This document shows positions 21,925 through 33,077 of a stretch of DNA of 64,000 nt, in pieces. Origin of the DNA: Brachypodius melanocephalos (lineage: Eukaryota; Chordata; Aves; Passeriformes; Pycnonotidae); assembly GCA_013398615.1 (NCBI GenBank), contig VZSR01001685.1:4433019-4497018 (forward strand). The letters run 5' to 3'. The position numbers and the translations under genes are program-made. Within the stretch, counting starts at the first letter, position 1, and each line of letters begins with the position of its first letter. The notes beneath the pieces were generated by a model. It was given only the letters and a program-made list of their open reading frames with translations. It did not search any database and had not been told where the DNA came from.

Positions 21925-24900
21925 GCCTTTAAAACAAGTGGAAAATGTAATGAGAGTCTGACTTTGTGCCTTTGATAATTAAGCTTCCAATATCATGGAA
22001 TTTTTTCTAACAGGAGCATCTGCTTGCTGCATTGCAGCCCTACAGCTAAGAAAGCATTGGACTTATTAATAAAATACAATAAAGAACTGAACATCTGGGT
22101 GGGAAAGACTCACAGAAAGGGAGAAGCTTGTTTTCCTCTCAAAATATTCAGGAGACAGCAAAGCTCATCCAAATAAAATGTAGGTTTTTTCTGTGGAGGA
22201 AGCAGCTGGAATCAATGATGCTGATTATTCTTATTGCACTATATCCTGCTGTAAGAAACAAACCTATTTAGAGGAAACAGAGGGGAAAGCAGGAAAATCC
22301 CTCCTGTAATAATCCACCACATAGTTAAAAGCTCCTGATAGTGCAACCCATTCCCATGCCCAAGGAACAGGCAGATGGGTATACATAAGTTCTTTCTGCT
22401 AACAGCGCTGGCAGAAAAGGGCTTCGTATCAACACTTCAAATACTGAAAAGAGAAAACAGGACAAAAATAAAACAAGAAACACTAAGATCCCAGAAGAGT
22501 TAAATAGCTAGAATTTTGGATCAACAATTTGAGCATCTTATATAACACAGTTCATCATATGGTACCCAGTCACTCATGCATCAAGAGCAGAAACTGGGTT
22601 AACCACAAAATTTCTCAGAAACAAATTGAAACCTTGATTTTAAAACACTTCTAAATGTGCCAGATACTTCAGTACACTGTTCAAAGTTAATTACCATCAA
22701 ACTAAATATCTGCGCCTCGCATTCTTTTTAAATGCAAAATCCGTGGGGCTGTATGCAGATCCTGCAAATGGTACTCGCTTTCTGAAAGGCTATGCAGCAT
22801 TTCCTTGCACCCCTGAGCTGAGGGAACATGAAGGTGTCAAAAACCCTTTCTGAAGGAGTCTGGACATCCCAGAACCCACAGGTAAACTGGAATCTTCCGT
22901 TCGGCAATGATGCGCTCGACTGCATCGCCCCACCTCCGGCTGAGAGGGATACAGCCCTGGGCACCACTGCCTGCCCTGCTACCTTCTGGGACAGCAGAAA
23001 AACATTAATGACTACTGTCACTGAGGGGACAACCCCAGAGGAACCGCAGCAGGTCCATCTTCCTATGGCAAATGGAAGAATTACTTTTCTGAGTCCGTTT
23101 TTTGGAAGGAGTAGGTTGCTACCTGGTATGTGCATAAGATAGCAAGACTGATCCTGATTTATCTAGACATTTTTCTGCCTCTTCTTATCTCTTCTAGCTT
23201 AAAACTCCCTGTCTTGTGTTTGTTGGTGTTCTCTGTTCTTAAACAAGATGCAAAAAAACCCGATGTGTAGTATCTGTTCCCCACCATGATGATAGAACTA
23301 AAACCAAATTGACCCACTCTAGTATGTTAATTCAGTACACATTATGGATTGGTAATGGGCCATTTTCAGTCACATATATCTTCACAATTTTAAAAGTCAA
23401 AGGCTTTGCTACTGTTTGCATCATGTTATACATCAAAATATGTTGATGTAAACCCTATTTTTTATCTGTTGAGACTTCATGACGTTATTGAATTTCCACA
23501 TTTATTTTAAGAGTTCAGAAAAGGCTCTGGGCTTTTTTATGAAAATCATACAGAATTCACATGGAAAAAAAAAATCAAATATGCATTTGCAGAGAGAGCT
23601 GTGTGGATTTTTAACAAATAACCAAACCAAATTTACATTGTAGCCAGAAGCAAACATCAAAAACTCCAGTTCAGAGGGGTAGTTTTTTAGTAACACAATC
23701 ACTTCAGGAAACTATTAAAATAGCACAAACTTAAAAGCAGCATTAGCAAAAACTGAGTGTAGTTCAATTCCACTTGCCAGTTCAGTATCTTTTTTGCACA
23801 CATATGCTTTGCCTTCCATACTCAGCTGCATAATATAAACCACCAAACTGCACTTATAACAAGTCTGAACTGACAATGCCAAATTTTAATTGAAACAAAT
23901 GAGAGAAGTAGGGCAACGCATGAGCATTTTATAGGGAAGTTAGCAGCAGTCACAGCTGGGATAAACCTCCACCCCTACAAGTGAGAAAGGGATCTAGTTT
24001 CCTCCTTTTATTTTAATCCTTCCTTCAAAAAACCAGACAAATCTGCTAAACCAAAAAAGCAAAAACACTGCAAATGAACAGTCTGACAAGTGGTGAATTC
24101 AGGGAAAAAAGTTATCTTCTCCCTCTTAATGAATGAAAATACATTCCTTCTCCCAATTCGAAAGAGCTTTCTTGCAGCCTTTTTATATGTCAGCAACTTG
24201 CAATAACCTCTTGTCACTGACAGTGCTACACAAAATGTCTCTGGAAATCGTCAGTGTATTTGTGTACACGCTTGTGTGCAAAAGTTTTTGTACAAGGCTC
24301 TGGATGCAAACCATGCCTGCAGTAAATGCTCCTTCAGAGCACGTCATGGCATCACTGCAGACGTTTTTCTGCTTAAAGAGAAGACTAATTTACACTAAAA
24401 GAAAAAATCACAAGAATACGAGCCAGTCCTCCTCCAGGTGATTTTGCTGCAATTAGTAAAGCAATTTTGTTGTCAAAGTGAAGGAATAGAGGCAAAGGAG
24501 ACCTACAAAAATCTTAGTAACTAAACACACAGCATTCAAATTGAAATCTATTAGCAATACCTCAAATCTAACATATAAAATCCAGACTTTTCTCCATTAT
24601 TCCAGTTAGGTGAATAAAAAATTCCCTACTTTGCTGTTACACCTGCTCCTTAGGAAAGCATGTCCATGGATGTTAAGGCTGGGTGGGGACAGCATAAGGT
24701 GGCTGTCAGTCCTATCACTGTCAAAAACCATTTGCTTATACTTGGTTTTGGGAAAGCAAAAATCATCTGAGATGGAGGAGGGTAAATCTGTCTCTATTTC
24801 CAACTGGTTCTTAACTCCTTGGATGAGCTCATCAGTAAAACATCACTACTCATAATAGCCATGTGGTGCACAGAGAGTTAACCACATTACAATTATGGAT

Positions 24901-25859
24901 GTCACTAAAAAGTCATAGCCCTAAATTATTTTTCAAATGTATTATGCAAATGTAAGTACGTGTATTTATTTCTGCAACCAGCTGAATCACAGCAGAAGTA
25001 AACTTCCAGTTTTGTTTCCTTACTGAATTTTTAAACTTCAGATCTCACATACAATCTATGCAGTACGTTATAATACAGCTGCACAGAAAAGCACCTCTAT
25101 AATGACAGTGAAACCATAAAAATTAACTGCTGCACCTATTGCCCTTGGGAATGCTGAAGATGCTGGGCAAATGCCCTCTGCTCACATCATTAAAACAAAC
25201 AAAGCCATTGTCATGAAATCATTCACTGTGCAGAAACTTTATAAGTTCTTCTATTATCTTTTATAGCTTAATTTGAGCACTGGGAATCTCTAGAGTGCTT
25301 TGCAGCACATTAATAAGAGACTTGCTTTATAAAGTTTATCATTATTACTGTACTGCCTACGTCAGCTCATTACACTCAAAATTGGAGGTTTTATTTTAAA
25401 AATCTTTCTTCAGCCCAAGACTTGACTTTTTCAGTGAATGATAAAGGCAGTGGTGGTTCCTCAGGTCTTTCACAGAACTGCTGCTAGTTCATTTCTCATA
25501 GTTCTTTAAGAGCCCATTATTAATAAAACTGCTGAAAGAATCTTCTCAGAAATCATGAGGCACCAGACCTTGACTGCACTGCTATTTTCCTCACTAAAAT
25601 CAGGGGCTACTAGAAGTGCTACTAGAAGTTAAGAAAAGAATACTGGAAGGGGCAGCTGGCGAACATGGGAATGTTTCAGTTTTTAAACAAACTCCAGTAT
25701 TTCATACATTATTCTGGCTACACAAATACTTTAGCACTTACATCAATCTTTACCCCATAACTAAAGCTGAATTTGCTCTGGATTCAGTCATTTGAGGAGT
25801 TTGAAGACAGATATGGAGGAACACACAGGCAGCAGAGGCCAGACCAATACCAGCAGCTT
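21925..25859. other. Gene-free DNA with one doubly open stretch
   Basis: Mostly AT-rich unique sequence. The interval 22728-23142 is open on both strands (135 codons minus, 104 codons plus) and is somewhat richer in GC and CpG than its surroundings, but shows no recognisable domain. 24880-25420 is rich in TAAT and ATTA words. A 12-bp perfect tandem duplication is at 25606-25629. Confidence 0.5.
25606..25629. repeat. 12-bp tandem duplication
   Basis: GCTACTAGAAGT occurs twice head-to-tail without a mismatch. Confidence 0.95.
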
Positions 25860-26280
25860 TCACCAGCACCACAATAATCCCCCAGGTCCTTTCCTGCTTC
25901 TCTGACAAAATCTCTGTGCAGGTGGATGCCCTAACACAGCAGTGACAGTATAAAAGTCTACAACTGGGATGGTTTGCTTTAGCCCCTGAGGGCTAAACAA
26001 CCCTGGAGACAATTCCATGAAGGCTTTCCCAAGGCTGGTGCAGCTCAGCTGTACCAGTGAGCCCTTCCTGGGCCTCAGTGCCCAGGTGGGAAACACAGGT
26101 GAGACCCAGTGCTGGGACACCCAACTCCACCCCGCTCCCACTGGGAAGGATCCATGGGGGTGTCATCAGTGGGGACCTGATGTTTGTGGAGCCCTCCCCA
26201 AAGATGTCCACCTGGATGTGGAGCACAAGACACTTGGTCAAGCTCTCACATGATGACTACAGCACGGCAGAAGCACCACA
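25860..26280. other. GC-richer patch, unidentified
   Basis: Clearly more G and C than the flanks, with overlapping short open frames on both strands (up to 93 codons). A splice-donor-like ACAG|GTGAGA sits at about 26098 on the + strand, but no convincing acceptor precedes it. It may be an old repeat of a family I do not recognise. No CpG-island character is visible. Confidence 0.4.
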
Positions 26281-29200
26281 GCAAATGCTTTTGGCAGAAT
26301 TTTCCTAATGTCTGGATGCTGTGCATGGCTGGTGTATTCCTGAAGGATGCCCAACAGCCAGAGATTGGCCTAAATCTGAAAACAAACTATTTCAAGCAAA
26401 TCAACTGCACAAAGTGTTTTTCAAATCATGCTTCACTTTGTTAACCAATTTTGGCTGCCAACACTCTTCCATGGGTTTTTTTTTTCCTTTAATGTTGCAT
26501 CTCAACACATTAACCATGTCGGATTTCTCCCAAAGGGGGTACAAGAAGGGACAGAAAGCACATGCAGGTTTGCTGGACCATCAAAGGCATGTAACATTTT
26601 TCATTTTCCTTAAACAGTAAAAAGCATTATTTAAACTTCCATTTCTTTATAGAACTTCTTTGAACAGAATTTATTTACCCAATTAGTTCTAAAACCCAAC
26701 TCCCTAGGCAAATAAATGATTGCTTAAGTATGATGATGTGTAATTAATATTCTCCATTTAGTCGCCAGAATATTAACTCATTTTTAACTATGAAATCTCA
26801 CTAAATCATTTTAGAGACAGGTAAATACAAAGAAGTTTCTCCTCTATTTCTACCCAGATCCTTGTATACTCAAGAGAGTGCAGTTAATTGATTCAAAAAA
26901 ATTAAGAAATCTTCATCTCTTTACGATCAAGAAATATAAATAAAAACTAAAAAGGTGGCCTTTTTCCTAGTTTGAGTCTGATAAGGCTTGCAAAATTTCT
27001 CCATGGGCTCTGATACTTTCAAACAGTGGAGTCACATCAGTCTCATGTTGATGAAAGCATCCTGAAACATTTCTCTTTGAAAAACATTTCTCTGATCAAA
27101 CCCTTGAAGACACAGTACGGAGAACATTATTAAGATGTTCAAATCATTTTCCTAAAAATGATCGTGTCGTCCCCAGTCTATTTGGGAATATGCACTAAGC
27201 TAATCAAACTGACAGGTGTTGCAGCAGAATTCAAGACAACCTAAGTCCTGCTGTTCCTGGAGCCCAGCAGTCCAGAAGCTCAAACCTTTTCATATTGACT
27301 ATGTCTTCCCAGAACTCCCCAGCACAGCATTCATTTTACACAATTTGTGTTTTCTCAGAGTCCAGGATAAAAATGCTTTCAGAAATGAAATATGAATGTC
27401 TGATACTGCTTTTTTCCCCTGTATCCTGTCCTCAGAATACTCAGTCTCAGTCTTAGCCTCAGTCTTAGTTAACAACTCTGTTCAAACCTTGCTTTGACAG
27501 AACCATGTACCCCCTCAGGGGCTTCTAACAGAGCTCTTTATTGCATCAGTTAGATGTGGGTACTCTTAGGTGAGACAAGGAATGCTTTACCAGCATTTAT
27601 TGGAAGCACTGGAAAGCTAAGAGGCAAGAACTAAATTTCTGCCCAAATTCTAAAAATAAGCGAAGACTACAAGCTTCTCAAAAAAAAAGTTTGCCAGAGT
27701 ATTTCCTTTTCACAAATGCAAAACATGCTTTATACTAATCCCATTAAACTGTGGAGCCATTCTGACTAAAATAAAACACATCGGAATGCAGGCAGCCAGC
27801 ATGGAAAACTTCAGTCCAAAAGTTAAAGACATGGGAAATAATATTCAGCTGAAATCAATCATACAATAGCAAATATTTAATAAAGAGCAGTAGTTAGATT
27901 ACATACAGTTGTTTTACAGTATGTTCATGTGTAGAGTTCACACACATTCCCCTCTCACTTTGGAAGCCTGAAGATCAGCAAAGCTTCCCTGGAAAATTTC
28001 TAGAAGAAGTACTTCCCCTAACAGCAAAAACTTTCATTAATAATACAGAAGAAGGAATGCCAAGAATATGAATGTAAATCCTTAGGCAGTAAGCAAGGTA
28101 GTTACCAAGCCATTACTCTTGTATGAACACACACAACCCATCCAAACACACACCAAGAGTCCACGCTCTGTTTACAATTAAATCTGATGCATTTCCTTGT
28201 ATGTGTAAAATATGTATGCGAAAGATTTGAAATCTCTGGGTTTAAAAGCCTGTTCCTGTCTAGTTGGGACATTCAAGGAGATTTTCAAATCTCAGAGGAG
28301 AAGACTTCCCCAAAGATGTTTCCCAGAAGGAAAAAACATACAAGGAACAACACTAACGTATTGTAACGCTAACGTAATCTATTACATGGCTATACAAAAG
28401 AATTTTAAGAACTAATTTGATGTGATATGAGGGTAATTCTTTGTTCCCAATGGATGTGGATGTAAAACAATCTCAAGTACTGTCAGAGCACTTTCAGGAG
28501 CTATCATCAGCACCACCATGGTTACCAACCACCTTGCAGGCACTGCATCTTCCACTCTTCCAGAAGAGGAGTAGGAGATAATGCAGGCTTGACAGCTTCT
28601 GCCTGCTTGTAGGGTGAAGGCAGACACAGATGCTGTCAGGATTCTGTGGTGTCGGCATGACAACAAAATTAATGCAGAGTCCACTAACCAAAGACAACAA
28701 ATTTTAAAATTTCAACATGTGAATTTGTTCTACTTAGAAAAAGTGGGGGAAACAGGATCCTCCACAGCTTGTCAAAAGAAAGGGCAAATACTTTTCTGTC
28801 TCCTCAAGCTGTCTTCTCACGAGGTTAGTCATAAGAGAGCTCTGCTATAGCAGACAGAGTTTCACCTAAAACAGGTGAAAAACCAACCAAAGCTAGTCAC
28901 CCACAGTGACTCTGCCTCGTACTGCCCACTCCAGCCAGACCAGGAGAAGGGAGTGTGGGTAGGACATGGGCTGGAGCAAAAGTATTTCTTAAACCTCCTA
29001 TGATCTGCCAGAAACAGAAAATAGGACACTAAAATGCAGAAGCTGCCTTGCTAGCCCTCTTTAAGGTCGAAAATAAACCTTAGCACACAGAAAAAAAAAA
29101 ATCACTACTTTATTAGGCGTATTTTTAAGAAACTGATTGATCAGGCTTTTAGAGTTCATAGCCAAGCAATTCTTGGCAAATGTGAGGGATAAAAACTAAG

Positions 29201-30039
29201 GAATCTCAAACAAACCAATTTATCAACCAGGAAAGCCATAACCAAATGCTCAGTAGCAGACTGTACTAAACTCAGTTGCTAACTACTTAATGCTACCACC
29301 TAAATTTGACTTGTTAATCGTGCCCTTGTTGTTTTAAACCAGAGGTCTGATTAACAGCTTTCAGGTTAGTGTTTAAGTTCATGACATTATGACAAATGCA
29401 ATTAACGGAGCAAGTTTCTCCATGTTAAGGAGGATGAAAATATTTTTCTTATAGAAGGTACAGCCTCTGGCTATCTCCAAATTACAGAAAAACTACAAAC
29501 AACAAAATAAAACATACTAGTGAGTGTGTTACTAAAGATCCAGTAGAGACCATCTGAAATTGCCTAGAGGAAAAATGCTTAACTAAAAATACTTGCTGAG
29601 GTGAAACAAGTCATCTTTGCTCCAAATGTAAAACCACCTCCTGACAGCTCTCCAGGCAGAGTAGGAGAGTTAAGAAATACAATTCAGCTTTCAAGGGTAT
29701 GATCTCTCAGGGTTTGTGGAAAGCTGTTTTAGATAAATTATGAAAGAAATGAGTAGCAGAGATGAAGGTAAGGCAAGAACGGAGAGAAAGAACCAAGCCA
29801 AAATGGTTTGTAACAGCCGAGGAAAATGCCTTCTATCAAAAACTACAGGACAATCCCCAGTAAGAGCTATTTCCCCAAGCAGCGATGAACAGCAGAAATT
29901 ATCGTAACGAGCATTGCTTTCTAACCTTGTTAGCTGATCAAGCTGCTGCATTTCCCTCAGAAAACTTCAGCCTCTCTAGTTTCTCCTTATGCCATGAGAA
30001 ATGGTTTCAAGCCTTTCATTAAGGAAACAGAGGGAAAAT
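26281..30039. other. Gene-free AT-rich DNA
   Basis: No coding or repeat signature recognised. 26620-26960 and 29100-29420 are rich in TAATTA/ATTAAC-type words and poor in simple repeats, a texture often seen in vertebrate conserved noncoding elements. This cannot be confirmed without alignment. Confidence 0.45.
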
Positions 30040-30480
30040 CCGTGAGGACTTCCTCACCCTGCCCTCGCAGCAGCTGTGCACTCAGCAGAGGGGACAAGGA
30101 GCACCCTCAGGGCCTCCTTCCACCCCCACCATCCACACAGTGGGTTTGTGCCCCTCACGGCTCTTCGTGGACTCACACAGGTCTCTCTGCAGACTGGGTC
30201 CAGATACCACTGGGACCACTTCTGGGCCAGCTGCTCCTTGCCCCTTTCCCCAGCATGTGTCCCAGCTATGCTGGTAACTCAGTCCCAGCTGGACACAGCA
30301 CTCCCCACTGCTCTGCCCTCCTTAAGAGCCACAATGATTTATGATTTTTCAGCCTCAAAGCACGTCTCTCTTAGGAAGTGGTGACTGTGAAGGTCCCACA
30401 AGCAGAGTACTCCTCCCTGCCTTGCCAGGCCAAAAGGTGGCAGGGCTTGTGTTTTGTCCCAGGGAGTGGTCAAGTCCAGA
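30040..30480. other. GC-richer patch, unidentified
   Basis: C-rich on the + strand (runs such as CCACCCCCACC), with + open frames of 116 and 102 codons in two registers. The translations are Ser/Pro/Leu/His-rich, as expected from composition. No splice-bounded structure or domain seen, and no CpG clustering to suggest a promoter. Confidence 0.4.
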
Positions 30481-33044
30481 GCTTAGGAACAAGCTGTAAG
30501 GGATTTCTTTCAGTGCTGCAGTATTCATGATGGGTTGGGTTACACTCTTTGATAACTCCTCCACACAAAGCATGAGAGCTGATTGCTCTGCCTTCCTCAA
30601 AACAAGAAAACAACGAAGGCAGCACCTCTACTTTGGATTTACAAATCTTTTTATAAGTCATCATATAGCATGAGCTAAAACCAAAAATCTATGTTGCCAA
30701 GACATTAAAGACTAAACACAAGAAAGGCTTTTGTTTTACAAAATATGGTTACTTGAATAGGGATAACATGAAGAGCTCATCTATTTAGGATTAACACTTC
30801 CAGTACTTTGTGCCAAGAGACTGATTCCTTTTAAAGGAAACATAAATGGACATAAAAAGGTTGTCAAACTGGAGGGGTGTTTATTACATCATCAATAAAA
30901 ACAATTGATAACTGAACACAGTGAGCATTCATTTCTATTAAACTCACTCTGATTTAACTTAGTAGTATTATCTGGAGAGAGATGTGACTTAGTCTGAAGA
31001 AGAGTAAATATATTTTATTTTAATAAGGATGTAAAGTTTATGAGACAGACATACTATATGTTTTTCAAATACGAAATAGGGGTTTATTTTTTAACCTTGC
31101 ACTGGATTTTAAGTGTCCCATGTGTCACTGAAATTCTGCCCTCACTCCACTGAATGAGAATTTTACTAATAACTTCACTCTGAGCAGAATTTTACCAAGG
31201 GGACTCATACTCATTTCATAATTTTATAGGTAAACCCAAGAGCATTATGCCTTATACAATGAGAACAGAGCTTAAAGAAATCAGTAGATCTTCTATTTGA
31301 TGCATTTTCCAAGCATGGATACTTAAATACACTAAGACTTAGGGCAGCACTGTGTATATTTACTTTAATTTTCAGCCAAGGATCACAACAAACTCCTAAG
31401 CGTTATTTTCTCATAATCAAATGCAAACCTTTCTAAAACATTTGGCATGTTTCATCTGAGCATAAAAAGGTTTGCACAGCTACATTACTTCAAACTCCTA
31501 TCACAAATTACAACTTCATATTCACTATGGAAACAGACTTTGAGTACACTTGAGAAATAACTAAGTCATAAGGATTTAGCTCCCCGTGCTATTCATTAAA
31601 AATAATTATTCACTGCATAAAGGCTTGGTGCTGAGCACGTGAACGGTCAGGCTGGAGAATTCCCTTTAGCCATGGAACAGACATCTCAGATGCACCAAAG
31701 GTGCCTTTCCTCACACAGCCTCCTTTATTGCTCAGCTGGAAAGACTATCTGTAGAATAAGATGAGACTTCAGACACTCATTTAGTTCCCCACTCCTATAT
31801 TGGCTTTTCCAACAGAAGCACTGATTACTGGTAGACAATAATGATTTTTGTAATGCGAACATCTGCGCGACAGAAAACAGACTGAGATCAAATTAATGGC
31901 ATGTAGCTCACTATTAAGCAGGTACCAAATAGTAAAGATTCTTTTAAATTGCTAGTAAAACTAAATTCTTACCAAAAATTTAGCCAACAGAAACACCAAA
32001 AGCTTTATAAATCCACAAGTGAGATGTTCTTCAATACCCTTTAGAAATAAAAGAAAAACTTTTTTTTAAATTAAATAATCAAACTATTCTTAGGCAAAGC
32101 TCTAACTAAGGTCTGAACATACAGAACTCCAAATTATGTTAGTTATTGGTCTCACTGTAACAATAACTCAGCCATATTGCCCACAAGCAGCAATTAATTA
32201 AATTTAATAAGGAATGCTACGAGTTGTTTCTGTTTTTAAAATCCCAGCCAGGGCCCTAAACAATGCTGCCTTTCTTATTCCAATTTTCAAATGTTTAAAA
32301 ATCCAATTGAACAAAATCATCTTCAATGCTGGAGAAAATCCCAATGCATAAAAAGTCACTTAAGTGCTCTATTAAACAAACCAACCAAATCTACATGGCA
32401 GAGGAAATGTTAGTTTTTAACAGGCTACTGAATACCTCCTTTCAAGAACAGAAATATAATTTATCTTTAGTAACACACAGAGAAGTCTTTCCTCATCACT
32501 CAACTGAATCCGAAATTCACTAAGGATTAAAAACCCAACATTAGAAAATATGAACTTGGTGTGCTGAAAATTCTCTATTCACTTCTATGCATGCAGAAGA
32601 CTTTCCCTTCTCTTTCCTGTGAACAAGAGGGTGATCTTAAAAAGTCTGGAATTATTTTCCTCTCTTTAGTATTTGAATGTGAAACATCATCACACAACAG
32701 AAAGCCAAGGGAAAAATTCAAGCATTATACAAGTCCATAGTACCCATCTAATTTCCTGGCAACTACAGCACAAGTGATAAATGGGAAACCAGCAAAATTT
32801 TTCCAACTGCCTTTCAGAAAAGCACATTAGCTGAAAAGACAGTGTGAAAAATAGTGCCAAATGCTCTCAGAAAAAGTGATCAGAGACAGCATTTAAAGCA
32901 GTAATATTACAAATTACTGCCTCCTGAGTAAAAAGTTAAGAAGTAACTGATCATATAAAACCATAAAATTACCAAGACAGGGACCAGGGTATCCCATCTA
33001 CATTTGGAAGACAGGTTAATGTAATCAGCACAAAAAAATCCCTC

Positions 33045-33077
33045 ACACTGGAATTAATCATCTGATTAATCCAGTGT
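33045..33077. repeat. Near-perfect 15-bp hairpin
   Basis: Left arm ACACTGGAATTAATCA (33045-33060), 2-nt loop TC, right arm TGATTAATCCAGTGT (33063-33077). The only irregularity is one extra A in the left arm. The centre holds two ATTAATCA-type homeodomain words in inverted orientation. The 2-nt loop argues against an RNA hairpin and favours a template-switch origin or a paired protein-binding site. Confidence 0.93.
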
